DNA of 64,000 nt, taken from Fibrobacter sp. UWB13 (lineage in GTDB: Bacteria > Fibrobacterota > Fibrobacteria > Fibrobacterales > Fibrobacteraceae). Below are positions 43,410 to 51,841 of the stretch, one piece after another. The position numbers and the translations under genes are program-made. The DNA lies in the NCBI RefSeq assembly GCF_900177805.1, contig NZ_FXAX01000001.1:744001-808000 (forward strand). Direction: 5' to 3'. The notes below the pieces were generated by a model, which saw nothing but the letters and a program-made list of their open reading frames with translations, was not told the DNA's origin and did not search any database. The first letter of the stretch is position 1. Every line of letters starts with the position of its first letter.

Positions 43410-43910
43410 TTGAAAATGAAAGATATTGCACATTCTATTAGCTTGTTAGTGGCAAACCGTCCGGGCGTGCTCGTGCGTATTGCACTCGTGTTCTCCCGCC
43501 GTGGCTACAACATCGATTCTCTCGTCGTCTCCCCCACGCTCGACCCGAACTTCAGCCGCATGAACATCATCGCTCACGGCAATCCCGAAATTTTGATGCA
43601 AATCATCAAGCAGCTCGAAAAGCTCGTGGACGTGGTTCAGGCCAAGGACCATACCGGTACGGACGCTGTGGAAAAGGAACTCGCCCTCATCAAGGTTCGT
43701 TGCACAGCAGAACAGCGCACCGAAATCTTGCAGCTTTGCGACCATTTCCACGCCAACACGGTGGATATGACGATGACTTCCATGATTATCCAGATTACGG
43801 GCAACAGCCAGAAGGTCGATACCCTCAAGAGCTTGTTGCAGAAGTTCGAAATCGTAGAATACATCCGCACGGGCAAGGTCATCATGCTCCGCGGCGAAGA
43901 CAAGACGTAG
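43410..43910 (+). CDS. ilvN: Acetolactate synthase, regulatory subunit
   Basis: 166 aa. The N-terminal ACT domain reads HSISLLVANRPGVLVRIALVFSRRGYNIDSLVV, the valine-binding fold. The C-terminal half has ELALIKVRCTAEQRTEIL and MIIQITGNSQKVDTLKSLL as in full-length IlvH-type subunits. It activates IlvB and gives valine feedback inhibition. TAGGAG precedes the ATG. A heptad element and terminator follow, so the operon is just ilvBN. Confidence 0.96.
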   Translation: MKMKDIAHSISLLVANRPGVLVRIALVFSRRGYNIDSLVVSPTLDPNFSRMNIIAHGNPEILMQIIKQLEKLVDVVQAKDHTGTDAVEKELALIKVRCTAEQRTEILQLCDHFHANTVDMTMTSMIIQITGNSQKVDTLKSLLQKFEIVEYIRTGKVIMLRGEDKT

Positions 43911-43912
43911 TT

Positions 43913-43956
43913 CGCGACTTCGTCGCAGTTACTAGTTATTAGTTAATAGTTACTAG
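43913..43956. repeat. Heptad repeat array with hairpin, copy 8
   Basis: Hairpin TGCGACttcGTCGCA (43913-43927) starts 3 bp after the ilvN stop and is followed by four 7-bp units (43929-43956). The arrangement is the same as copy 2 at 12844. Confidence 0.8.
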
Positions 43957-43978
43957 TTAAGAGAACTTAATTACAAAA

Positions 43979-44003
43979 GACGCTCGGGAAACCGGGCGTT
44001 TTT
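43979..44003 (+). terminator. Terminator of ilvBN
   Basis: Stem CGCTCGG (43981-43987), loop GAAA, CCGGGCG (43992-43998), T-run 43999-44003. The GNRA-type tetraloop adds stability. Confidence 0.82.
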
Positions 44004-44137
44004 CTTTTGCCCCCTCTATATGCAACGGATGCAACAAAAACGTACGGGCGAAAATATTAAAACAAGCTAAAAGTGGTCTTTATACTCCAAAACAAACTAT
44101 ATTAACATGGTGTAAGGATGTAAGGAGGAAAATTTTT

Positions 44138-44707
44138 ATGAAAATCGAAAAGAAGAAAGTTACCGGAAATTCACGTTTGTCGAATGCATCCAAGGCAGGT
44201 GTTGCCTCAATGCTTGGCATGTCCGCAATTTTGATGAGCGGCTGTACAGGCGATGCTGAAAGTGGTCAGGTTATCGGCCCTGTTGAACCAGACAACAACA
44301 ATCCAAACAGCAGCGACGCCTCCGAAAGCCCCGAAATACAATCAAGTTCTTCTGTAACCGATATTCCGCTGAGCCACGAACGACTCAGCAGCGAAGCCAT
44401 CGAAGCGCTTTCTTCTTCATCTGTACAATCGCCGAGCAGTTCTTCTGTTGCACCAATTCAAAGCAGTTCGTCAGAAGAAATCGTCAGCAGCTCATCCGAA
44501 AGTTCTAGCAGCACATTTGTCGAAAAGCCCCGCAGTTCGTCGAGCGTCAAGGAAGAATCTAGCAGTTCCACAGAAGTCGTCCCACCATGGCCAAGAGATT
44601 GCAACAAAATTGATTCTATGGGCGTAAACGTCATTATGTGCCATGACGACGATGACTTTCCGCTAGTGAGCATGGTGTCCACATACGAAATGTTTGACAA
44701 TGTATAA
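44138..44707 (+). CDS. Ser-rich lipoprotein-like peptide, candidate radical SAM substrate 1
   Basis: 189 aa. It begins MKIEKKKV and a long polar n-region, then a hydrophobic segment ending in lipobox LMSGC (Cys 36). Residues ~55-150 are a linker full of SSSS blocks, including the phrase RLSSEAIEALSS. The C-terminus (~152-189) is different in composition: DCNKIDSMGVNVIMCHDDDD and then FPLVSMVSTYEMFDNV. The next gene has the same leader, the same LSSEAIEALSS phrase and a related tail, and is followed by a radical SAM enzyme. I infer a surface-anchored peptide whose C-terminal tail is modified. A preceding AAGGAGG lies 8 nt before the ATG. Confidence 0.75.
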   Translation: MKIEKKKVTGNSRLSNASKAGVASMLGMSAILMSGCTGDAESGQVIGPVEPDNNNPNSSDASESPEIQSSSSVTDIPLSHERLSSEAIEALSSSSVQSPSSSSVAPIQSSSSEEIVSSSSESSSSTFVEKPRSSSSVKEESSSSTEVVPPWPRDCNKIDSMGVNVIMCHDDDDFPLVSMVSTYEMFDNV

Positions 44708-44731
44708 GATCTGCAAGTGTTAGGGGGAACC

Positions 44732-45433
44732 ATGAAAATTGAGAAGAAGAAAGTCGTCAAAAGCTCAAAATTGAGCCATTTTACCCAAAGTGCGGTCGCA
44801 GCTGCACTCGGAATTGCGGCATCCATCGGTGCAACAGCTTGCGACGACAGTGTATCGGCAAATAGCGGAGACCATCCCAAGCAACAGCCAGAGAACGAAC
44901 CGACATGCGGACAGGCGGCATGCGGAGAACAATACAGCAGTTCCAGCTATACCGACATTTCTTCAAGCGGAGAACATCTCAGCAGCGAAGCCATCGAAGC
45001 ACTATCCTCTGCAATGCAGCCATTGAGTAGTAGCTCCATGGTGAACCCGCCGCCGGAATCGGGGTCCCCGATGGTCATGTCTTCTGAACGTCTCAGCAGT
45101 TCTTCCGTCGAAAAACCTAGCAGTTCGTCTTACGAGCCACCTCCAGAAGCAGGCATTCTCCCGCCGTACGAAGAATCCTCTTCAAGCGAAACGCTGTCAA
45201 GCAGTTCCATAGAAGAGCCCGAACCTCTCGCAGGCGACCCCATTATTACAGAAAGCAGCTCGAGCGAAAGTACGCCAAGCACACAGTCCAGCAGCAGCAA
45301 AACAGCAATCCCAGCCACTCAAACCACACCTGCCATAGATACGCTCAACCCTCGCATACACATCTGCGATGATGGCTCGTGTATGATATTCAGCATGGTC
45401 ACCACGTTCGAGCAAGACGACATTCAAGCATGA
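44732..45433 (+). CDS. Ser-rich lipoprotein-like peptide, candidate radical SAM substrate 2
   Basis: 233 aa from ATG 44732 (AGGGGG 5 nt upstream; an in-frame start 15 nt earlier lacks spacing). It begins MKIEKKKVVKSSKLS and has a hydrophobic region ending GATAC (Cys 37, weaker lipobox). A Ser/Pro/Glu-rich linker holds HLSSEAIEALSS in the same place as its neighbour, plus many SSSS blocks. The tail is RIHICDDGSCMIFSMVTTFEQDDIQA-like, aligned with the paralogue's C..DD..(F)SMV(S/T)T(Y/F)E. Its TGA overlaps the ATG of the radical SAM gene (ATGA), so the two are translationally coupled. No known family recognised. Confidence 0.75.
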   Translation: MKIEKKKVVKSSKLSHFTQSAVAAALGIAASIGATACDDSVSANSGDHPKQQPENEPTCGQAACGEQYSSSSYTDISSSGEHLSSEAIEALSSAMQPLSSSSMVNPPPESGSPMVMSSERLSSSSVEKPSSSSYEPPPEAGILPPYEESSSSETLSSSSIEEPEPLAGDPIITESSSSESTPSTQSSSSKTAIPATQTTPAIDTLNPRIHICDDGSCMIFSMVTTFEQDDIQA

Positions 45434-46521
45434 ATTTAGTCCTTTGCCTTACAGAACAATGTAATTTACGTTGTACCTACTGCTATTACAAGGAATCGCA
45501 AGCAGACCGCAAAACGGTCATGGACGACGCGACTCTCGAGCAGGCGATTAAAATCGCACTCGACCGTACGATTTTCTTTAGGCAGTCGTACTTGAACATC
45601 ACGTTCTTTGGGGGGGAGCCGCTTTTGCGAAGAGATGCTATTTATAAAGGTGTCGAATTCGCAAAGGCGGTTGTCGATGACGCGATGGACAATGGCAAAA
45701 TTTCCAAAAATTTCAGGTTGCAATTTGCAGTCAACACGAACGGCACACTGTTCGATGATGAATTTTTTGACTTTTGCGAGTGTGAGAAATTCCGCATTTA
45801 CCTTTCACTCGATGGGCCAGAATACCATCACGATATCGCCCGCCGCACCGTCAACAATACGGGAAGTTTCAAGGACATCGAAAAGCACATTCCGCGATTC
45901 GTAAAACTCGGAGCAATTGCATTAAGCACCGTTACGCGCGCCCATGTCAACACGCTTTTCGAGAGCGTTAAGTGGTTGCACGAACAGGGTTTCCAAAGCC
46001 TTACGACGAGCGTCGATTTTGATGGCAAGTGGAGCGGCGAAGATTTTGACAAGCTCGCTTTGCAGTACCAGAAAATGGCAGAGTATTGGAGAGCATGTCG
46101 CGAAAAGGGTGACAAGTTCTTCCTCGGCACAATTCATGACAAAATAAAAATAGCGCTTATCAATTCGCGATACAGGCTTTATTCGTGCCATGTGTACAAT
46201 GGAGCCATCGGAGTCGCAACAAATGGAAATATGTTCCCTTGCACACGGTTTATCACCTCAAACCCAAACACCCACTATGTGCAGGGGAACGTTTTTACCG
46301 GCTTTGACGAGACCGCTTGCGACAAAATTCGAGAATTTTTGGACAACGACAAAAAAGAATGCGAGGGGTGCGACATTCGCTACCGCTGCTGCGCGCATGA
46401 ATGCGCCTGCACGAGCTACTACACGACGGGGACAATAGAAGGAGTGTCTCCCGAAGTGTGCACGCACGAAAGAATGCTCGCAGAAATCTGCGATACATTG
46501 CTAGAAAAAATGGCGGTGTAG
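45430..46521 (+). CDS. Radical SAM/SPASM peptide-modifying enzyme
   Basis: 363 aa from ATG 45430 (ATGA overlap with the previous gene; the longer upstream frame would read into it). CNLRCTYCYY (Cys 11, 15, 18) binds the SAM-cleaving [4Fe-4S] cluster, and FFGGEPLL is the GGE motif that contacts SAM. The C-terminal SPASM region holds CHVYNGAIGVATNGNMFPC, then a cluster CEGC...CC..EC.C and a last Cys in SPEVCTHERM, expected to ligate auxiliary clusters. The family includes peptide maturases (sactisynthases, anaerobic sulfatase activators). No RRE domain is evident at the N-terminus. The adjacent Ser-rich peptides are the likely substrates. Chemistry unknown. Confidence 0.88.
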   Translation: MNLVLCLTEQCNLRCTYCYYKESQADRKTVMDDATLEQAIKIALDRTIFFRQSYLNITFFGGEPLLRRDAIYKGVEFAKAVVDDAMDNGKISKNFRLQFAVNTNGTLFDDEFFDFCECEKFRIYLSLDGPEYHHDIARRTVNNTGSFKDIEKHIPRFVKLGAIALSTVTRAHVNTLFESVKWLHEQGFQSLTTSVDFDGKWSGEDFDKLALQYQKMAEYWRACREKGDKFFLGTIHDKIKIALINSRYRLYSCHVYNGAIGVATNGNMFPCTRFITSNPNTHYVQGNVFTGFDETACDKIREFLDNDKKECEGCDIRYRCCAHECACTSYYTTGTIEGVSPEVCTHERMLAEICDTLLEKMAV

Positions 46522-46536
46522 AATATTCTACCCGCC
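46504..46536 (-). terminator. Terminator of the GH8 gene inside the radical SAM 3' end
   Basis: GGCGGTGTAGAATATTCTACCCGCC (46512-46536; shown with its GTAGAA/TTCTAC palindrome) followed on the minus strand by a T-run (46510-46504). It overlaps the stop codon (46519-46521) of the convergent radical SAM gene. Confidence 0.6.
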
Positions 46537-46541
46537 GAATT

Positions 46542-48125
46542 TTAGCGAACAGTAATCTTGCGAGAATAGCTTTGTTTACGGCTAACAGCCTTCACAACAT
46601 AGATTCCGCTTTGACCACGGGATTTCCAGAGGAAATCTTTACCCGAGGCAGTCGCCACAACGTGACCATTTAAGTCAAAGATTCTCCACTGAGCCATTTC
46701 AGGGACAGACATCTTCACAGCGCCATCCAAATGGCTAATCTTCATGCCCGCCACACGAGCCATGCGATGTTCTGCAATTCCAACAGCAGGTTTCGTCAGC
46801 GAAGAAGAATCCCCAACTGTAGCCATCTTCGGATTGTCAATGGCATCAACAACGTTCACAAAAGCACCACTCATCATGGAGGTGCCGAACCAAGCCAAGA
46901 ACTGGTCAAAATACATCTCGTTATGAAGCGTATCTTCGAGCGCATCCGTTTCGTTCTTTGCAAGTCCAAAGTAATCGCCACCTTCGTAGAACTTGCCCAT
47001 TTCTTCACTAAAGGCAATGCGGTCTTCCTTCTCGCCCACAGCCATTGCTGCAGTCGCCCACATGCCAATCGTCAAATGGCTATGTTCGCTACGGTAACGC
47101 CAAGTCGTCGTATCCTTAGAATTGTTAAAATCGTACCACTTGTCTTCAGGAGGCAACAGCTCACCCGCTTTTTCGATCTGGTAGAAGTTTGCAGCCTTTG
47201 CGCCACCTTTAGAATTAATAAAGGTCAAAGCATTCTTGAGGAACGTCTTTGCGCGTTCTTCATCAAACCAAATAGCGTCAATAGCGACACGCCACAAAAT
47301 GCGGATTGCATCCTTGAAGAAAGCCTTGCTTTCGAAATAGGCGTTATAGCCAAGCCCTGCCGAGCCTACCCAGCCGCCATCAGGCGTCATCCAGTCCGGG
47401 ACCATACCCATGCTGTAGCCTGGGCTCTTAGAAATAATCTCGTAAGACTTATCGACCACTTTATTCCAGCGATCGCCATTAGAATCAAACTTGGCAAAGA
47501 CCTTATACCATGCCGGAGAGAAATACCCCGGATTGACAAAATCATAGCCACCCCAACCAGCACCCGGAGCCAAAATACCATTGCTCGTAATCTGTTCGGT
47601 GCTCCACATGCAATCGAGAATTTTCTGAGCATGGGACTTGTAATCGTAACCAAACTTTGTAGAAGTGTACGGTTGCCACTTACCCGCAGAAACAAGCTTA
47701 TCGGCAAAAATCAAAGCAAGAGCAATATCTTCTTCGGCATCAGAAGCGGCACCTCTACCGACAATTTTGCCTTCAACGGACATTTGCCAGTTGTAATAGC
47801 AGCCACCCCACATTGAAGAATTCGCTTCATCCCACATTTTATTGAACGAAGCCTGATCATTGGCATAAAGCGAAACGAGCATTCCATAGCCCACGCCTTC
47901 GCTCACAGCATCGCCCGGGGCTTCACTCTTTGGACGGTGAATCAGCCCAACACCAGCACTATACGGCTGGATATTTCGACGAATTAAGCCTTGCCAAGTA
48001 CTATCGAGAGCCTTGTTCCAATAAGATTCATCGACTTTGGGCTGCGCATTTGGCAAGTCCAAAACAGCAAGTGACGTGGTGAATGCCGTTGCGATGCAGA
48101 ACGGCACAATACGGGATAAAAACAT
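46542..48125 (-). CDS. Secreted glycoside hydrolase family 8
   Basis: 527 aa from ATG 48125 (GGAGG upstream). Signal peptide MFLSRIVPFCIATAFTTSLA. The GH8 domain (~20-430) shows DAVSEGVGYGMLVSLYAND with the catalytic acid Glu and AASDAEEDIALALIFA with the conserved Asp, WGGYDFVNPGYFSP, and DGGWVGSAGLGYNAYFES. GH8 includes endoglucanases, xylanases, lichenases and chitosanases; the specificity is not readable. The last ~80 residues (WRIFDLNGHVVATASGKDFLW...GIYVVKAVSRKQSYSRKITVR) form a basic C-terminal sorting-like domain shared with other Fibrobacter secreted enzymes, in line with type IX secretion. Divergent from the DTVY operon. Confidence 0.9.
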   Translation of the reverse strand: MFLSRIVPFCIATAFTTSLAVLDLPNAQPKVDESYWNKALDSTWQGLIRRNIQPYSAGVGLIHRPKSEAPGDAVSEGVGYGMLVSLYANDQASFNKMWDEANSSMWGGCYYNWQMSVEGKIVGRGAASDAEEDIALALIFADKLVSAGKWQPYTSTKFGYDYKSHAQKILDCMWSTEQITSNGILAPGAGWGGYDFVNPGYFSPAWYKVFAKFDSNGDRWNKVVDKSYEIISKSPGYSMGMVPDWMTPDGGWVGSAGLGYNAYFESKAFFKDAIRILWRVAIDAIWFDEERAKTFLKNALTFINSKGGAKAANFYQIEKAGELLPPEDKWYDFNNSKDTTTWRYRSEHSHLTIGMWATAAMAVGEKEDRIAFSEEMGKFYEGGDYFGLAKNETDALEDTLHNEMYFDQFLAWFGTSMMSGAFVNVVDAIDNPKMATVGDSSSLTKPAVGIAEHRMARVAGMKISHLDGAVKMSVPEMAQWRIFDLNGHVVATASGKDFLWKSRGQSGIYVVKAVSRKQSYSRKITVR

Positions 48126-48323
48126 AAAACCTCCACACACCGATTCCAACCCGAAATATATTTAGAAATTAGAGAGTCAAAATGCAAGTAAAAAAACAAT
48201 AGCGTTTACACGAGCAACCATTCATATAACTTTTATCACATTACAATCTGCTTATATTACCCTTTATCAAAAAACATTCTACTTGGCTAGATTAAATTTT
48301 GTCGTTTGTTATATTTGCGTTTG

Positions 48324-49118
48324 ATGAAAACTTTATTAACAATTCTACTGTTTTGCGCCACAGCTTTCAGTGCAAATTTAAACTTGCACGATACTGTTTT
48401 TGTGGAACAAATTGTCCGCGATACCGTTTACATTCCGATAAAAGCAAAAACCGATACGATTTACATCAAGAACACCGCGGTAGCCAAACAACAATTGCAA
48501 GAGAAATGTTGCACACCGACCGAACGCAATCCACTCGGAGAAGACACCACAAAATTTTTACGTTACGACACAAGCTACACGCACCATTCTGTTTATTTGC
48601 ACTTTGATATTGTTTCGTTTCTCTGGCTCATGAGCGATTCTACGCTTACATCTGTTGGCGGGAATTTGGAAATTGCCGGAAACCGCAAAAATTCTTTTAT
48701 GATGAATTTCCGTTACAGTAAAAAAATTCCTTGGGGAACATCCAGTCATATTTATAATGGTTACATCGCGCAATACGATATTGGCATTGGCTACCGCCAT
48801 TATTTTAGACCGTCAAAATACAGTGGCTTTATTGATATCGGAGGAAACTGGCTCATCCGCAAACACGACTACGACAACACCTGGGACAACACAAACCTCA
48901 TCAACGACAGACCGCACAGCAGACACGAAAACGCTTATTTATACTCCCCTTATATACACAGCGGACATATTTTCAGAGGGGACCGCAATGTTTTCAGCAT
49001 TGAATATGGTTTAGCCTACAATTTCACAGACAAGGAATTGCTCAACAAGCAATATTCCTACATTACCGGCGGGCTTCAGCTTGACATCAGGATAAACTTT
49101 GGCGTGGGGATTTTCTAA
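48324..49118 (+). CDS. Secreted barrel-like protein with DTVY motifs, 1 of 3
   Basis: 264 aa from ATG 48324. Signal peptide MKTLLTILLFCATAFSA. Mature N-terminus has repeated DTxY phrases: HDTVFVEQ, RDTVYIPIK, TDTIYIKN. The C-terminal ~170 residues have alternating aromatic strands (SVYLHFDIVSFLWLM, GGNLEIAGNRKNSFMMNFRY, GFIDIGGNWLI) and finish with FGVGIF, like an outer-membrane barrel end. Family not recognised. Overlaps the next gene by TAATG. Confidence 0.72.
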   Translation: MKTLLTILLFCATAFSANLNLHDTVFVEQIVRDTVYIPIKAKTDTIYIKNTAVAKQQLQEKCCTPTERNPLGEDTTKFLRYDTSYTHHSVYLHFDIVSFLWLMSDSTLTSVGGNLEIAGNRKNSFMMNFRYSKKIPWGTSSHIYNGYIAQYDIGIGYRHYFRPSKYSGFIDIGGNWLIRKHDYDNTWDNTNLINDRPHSRHENAYLYSPYIHSGHIFRGDRNVFSIEYGLAYNFTDKELLNKQYSYITGGLQLDIRINFGVGIF

Positions 49119-50017
49119 TGAAGTTCAATCGATTTGGTTTAATTTTCGCTGTATTTTTCGCCATCGCCATTAGCCCAGCGTTGGGTATAACCGACACGGT
49201 CTATGTTCAAAAAAGAATCACAGATACGCTTTACGTAGTATCCCCGCCTGATACCGTCTACATACAGGAAACGGGCTTTCAAGCAAGCAACGATAATGAT
49301 CAGCAAGCTAAAACAGCCGAACACAACGAAGCATTTAAAAGTACAACTAAGCCTGTAAAGAACAAATTCATCACGGAATATAGTACCGACACCATTCCGC
49401 CTGCAAATAAATTATACATCGGCGCCATAACAGGTCTTACCCTATTTTCGATATGGTTTGGAGTTTCCATGCTCGACTTCGATTACGAAATAGAAAACTC
49501 GTACAGAGGTTCGCTCATGTTTAATTTATCTAGCATCATCCTATTTTATGAACACCCAATTGGTCAAGAAGACCGTTCGTGGGAAGGTTTTAGAAGCATC
49601 TTTAGCCCAGGTATCGGATATCGCCAATACTACCTCACATTTACAACAACTAAAGTCAACCCGAAAAAGCACCCCGTAAAATTCAGGAACACTCCGCTAA
49701 ACAGTATTTCCTTCTACATCCAGACCATGGCAAGTCCCGCATTTAAGATAGCCTACGACAAGAAATATAAAAGCGCCGACCCCAAAAAAGGAAGTATCGA
49801 TGTCGGCATTGCCCCAAGCGCCACACTGGGCATGGCTTGGAACGCCGAAAACATGCTTTGGTCATTTGGGTTCATTGTCGGTTATCAATACTGGGGCGAT
49901 AATTCTCGTAAATACCTGACTCATGATCCTTATCGAGAAAAGACGACATACCGTTTTATGAATGGATGGTGCGCCAAAGGATTGTTCTTTGGAACAGATG
50001 CTAAAATAGGATTCTAA
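49118..50017 (+). CDS. Secreted barrel-like protein with DTVY motifs, 2 of 3
   Basis: 299 aa. Signal peptide ends near SPALG. TDTVYVQKR, TDTLYVVSPP and DTVYIQETG mark the same N-terminal motif, then a linker of ~60 polar residues, then barrel-like strands (YIGAITGLTLFSIWFGVSMLDF, SFYIQTMASPAFKIAY) ending in DAKIGF. Start codon shares one base with the stop of the upstream gene, and the third paralogue follows after 1 nt: an operon of three. Function unknown. Confidence 0.72.
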   Translation: MKFNRFGLIFAVFFAIAISPALGITDTVYVQKRITDTLYVVSPPDTVYIQETGFQASNDNDQQAKTAEHNEAFKSTTKPVKNKFITEYSTDTIPPANKLYIGAITGLTLFSIWFGVSMLDFDYEIENSYRGSLMFNLSSIILFYEHPIGQEDRSWEGFRSIFSPGIGYRQYYLTFTTTKVNPKKHPVKFRNTPLNSISFYIQTMASPAFKIAYDKKYKSADPKKGSIDVGIAPSATLGMAWNAENMLWSFGFIVGYQYWGDNSRKYLTHDPYREKTTYRFMNGWCAKGLFFGTDAKIGF

Positions 50018-50018
50018 T

Positions 50019-50822
50019 ATGCGACATACACTAGCTTTTATTTTCATCTGCGTTGTTTGCGCGTTTTCACAGGAACGAATCGTAGATACAGTCTACACGG
50101 ACACGCACAAGGTAACATACGTTATCGACACGGCAAAGGCAACTTCTGAACGCGCCGAACATACCGCAACATCCACACAACAAGAAGCACTCCCGCAACA
50201 AGAGGAAGTTGCAGACACATTCGGATTAAATGCACCGCCAAACAATTCAAACAGAGTGACACTTCTTTTGGTCGCACAAAGTTTAAGTTTTTCTTTAAGT
50301 TATGAGCACCTGTTCGCAGACTTCTGGAGTTTTGCACTGAGATTCGGTTATGACGGATTCAACAGCAAGAACATTCGCGAAAACACAGATGCCGAAGGAA
50401 CCATACAGACTTTTGCCGTTCCGCTTGCATTGAGATGGCATTGGGGGCGACGTAACATCGGCAGTTATAGCTATGTGAGCATCAATGGCGAAAACCACCA
50501 TAAAAAAAATCGTCAGTTAGAAGGCTTTATCCAGGCACAAATCGCCCCTGTTCTATACAATATAGACTTGCACCGAGATTCAAGTTCTTACAAACAAGCG
50601 CTAAACCTTAAAGAAAAAGAATACGCCCTATATTACACACTCGGATTTGGCTTCAATTACTGCTACGAACATTTCATTTTCAGCACAGAAATAAACATTG
50701 GTACATTTATCCAAAAGCCAAAATTTCAAGAACACACACAAGTTTACAGGAGCCGATATGGCACACGACTTTTGGACAAGACAATCGCTGAAAGCGTTCT
50801 CGCCATTGGCTGGATGTTCTAA
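50019..50822 (+). CDS. Secreted barrel-like protein with DTVY motifs, 3 of 3
   Basis: 267 aa. Signal peptide MRHTLAFIFICVVCAFS. RIVDTVYTDT follows directly, then a Thr/Glu/Gln-rich linker. Strand-like segments (VTLLLVAQSLSFSLSYEHLF, SFALRFGYDGFN) end in VLAIGWMF, a terminal aromatic as in outer-membrane barrels. It is convergent with the 50841 gene. Same operon as the two genes before. No enzyme motif seen. Confidence 0.72.
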   Translation: MRHTLAFIFICVVCAFSQERIVDTVYTDTHKVTYVIDTAKATSERAEHTATSTQQEALPQQEEVADTFGLNAPPNNSNRVTLLLVAQSLSFSLSYEHLFADFWSFALRFGYDGFNSKNIRENTDAEGTIQTFAVPLALRWHWGRRNIGSYSYVSINGENHHKKNRQLEGFIQAQIAPVLYNIDLHRDSSSYKQALNLKEKEYALYYTLGFGFNYCYEHFIFSTEINIGTFIQKPKFQEHTQVYRSRYGTRLLDKTIAESVLAIGWMF

Positions 50823-50840
50823 GCGAACTTAGAACATCTC

Positions 50841-51254
50841 TTAGAATCCAAGTACAGCTTCGGAGATTTCATTTGCCTCGTCAGAACCATCATCGGCACG
50901 ATCGGCATTGAATTCGCCCCAGCCTTCGCTAGTGCCACAGCCAATACCCACGTCCATCGTAGACCACTTGAACACGGCGTAAACACGCTCGAAGCGTTCC
51001 AAAATCTCAGTCAGGACATCCTCTGGAGGTTCGTTTTCGACAAGGAACGTTCCATCGACCGCATACAGTTCGGATTCAGGAAGTTCTTCAAAACGGCATT
51101 CGTATTCATCGGTCATATAATCTTCGACGGAATACCATTCTCCGGAATCGATGCTCGGCAGTTCAGCCTCAGGGAAATGTTCCAAGAACGCATTCCACAA
51201 GGCATCAAGATCCTCTTGGACTCCAATGAAACGGACTAATATTCTGCAATCCAT
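50841..51254 (-). CDS. Hypothetical acidic cytoplasmic protein
   Basis: 137 aa from ATG 51254 with a perfect GGAGG 8 nt upstream (a longer frame has none). No signal or membrane segment. MDCRILVRFIGVQEDLDALWNAFLEHFPEAEL opens a ferredoxin-like alpha/beta pattern, followed by very acidic stretches (EDYMTDEYECRFEELPESEL). The final ~35 residues contain GIGCGTSEGWGEFNADRADDG. No family recognised. Next gene upstream on this strand is the tmRNA. Confidence 0.65.
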   Translation of the reverse strand: MDCRILVRFIGVQEDLDALWNAFLEHFPEAELPSIDSGEWYSVEDYMTDEYECRFEELPESELYAVDGTFLVENEPPEDVLTEILERFERVYAVFKWSTMDVGIGCGTSEGWGEFNADRADDGSDEANEISEAVLGF

Positions 51255-51395
51255 ACAACCTCCTTTTGAATTCAATTTAGAAAGATTTTGCAGAAAGTGA
51301 GCGATAAGCGACCCGTATCAACGGGTCGTGTTCGTGAGAGCGAGGCGAAGATGGATTTTCCCGATTGCGCAAGAGCCGAGCGGTTCTTATAAAAC

Positions 51396-51430
51396 AGAAA
51401 AAAAGAACTCACATAGTGAGTTCTTTTTTT
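51396..51430 (-). terminator. Terminator of the tmRNA gene
   Basis: A perfect 10-bp stem AAGAACTCAC (51403-51412) / GTGAGTTCTT (51416-51425) with loop ATA and flanking A and T runs. It ends the minus-strand tmRNA transcript and could also work the other way. Confidence 0.9.
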
Positions 51431-51432
51431 TC

Positions 51433-51791
51433 TGGAGGTGAGGGGAGTCGAACCCCTGTCCAAAATCACGTCCATGTACGTTCCTACAAGTGTTCCCTTC
51501 GTATTTAAGATCTCGTCTTATCCACGCCCAAGAAGGTCGGCGCGGAGTTTGACCAGCTTAGTAAATCTCGGGAGATGCCCCCAGGCATGACACTTCCCTA
51601 TCCCATATTGCGTCCGGACGTACATCCCGATGGGAGCGGAATGAGGCCCGGCGTTGCCGTTAATTAGGCAGCGAGTGCGTAGTTTTCGTCAGCACTTATT
51701 TTTTTTCAGACTTTTTAACGAGTTGCCCTCGTCTGAGACCTCGACTTGCAACTAACACTTCGGTAACCCTGTCGAAACCAGAGCACCCCCG
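51433..51791 (-). ncRNA. ssrA: Transfer-messenger RNA (tmRNA)
   Basis: 359 nt. The 5' end GGGGGUG pairs with 3' CACCUCC plus discriminator A (7-bp acceptor stem with one G-U); CCA is not encoded. GGUUUCGACAGGG near the 5' end and CAGGGGUUCGACUCCCCUCACCUC at the 3' end (shown in parts) are the T-arm and D-like signatures. The tag ORF at 51693-51664 (minus) reads ADENYALAA-stop, and the resume codon is GCU. It rescues stalled ribosomes with SmpB (gene not in window). Four pseudoknots were not fully traced. Confidence 0.93.
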
Positions 51792-51812
51792 TATATTAGT
51801 GGTTGAACACAA

Positions 51813-51841
51813 ATATAACAAACATCAGGTTAAAATGCAAA
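51813..51841 (-). promoter_or_regulatory. tmRNA promoter
   Basis: On the minus strand: -35 TTGCAT (51841-51836), 17-bp spacer, -10 TATATT (51818-51813). It gives a ~15-20-nt leader before the mature 5' end, as expected for RNase P processing. Confidence 0.6.

Noticed and set aside
41697-43433. 578-codon minus-strand frame opposite ilvB
   Set aside because: Antisense of a highly conserved enzyme gene; rich in His, Cys, Glu and Val as expected from reading its codons backward.
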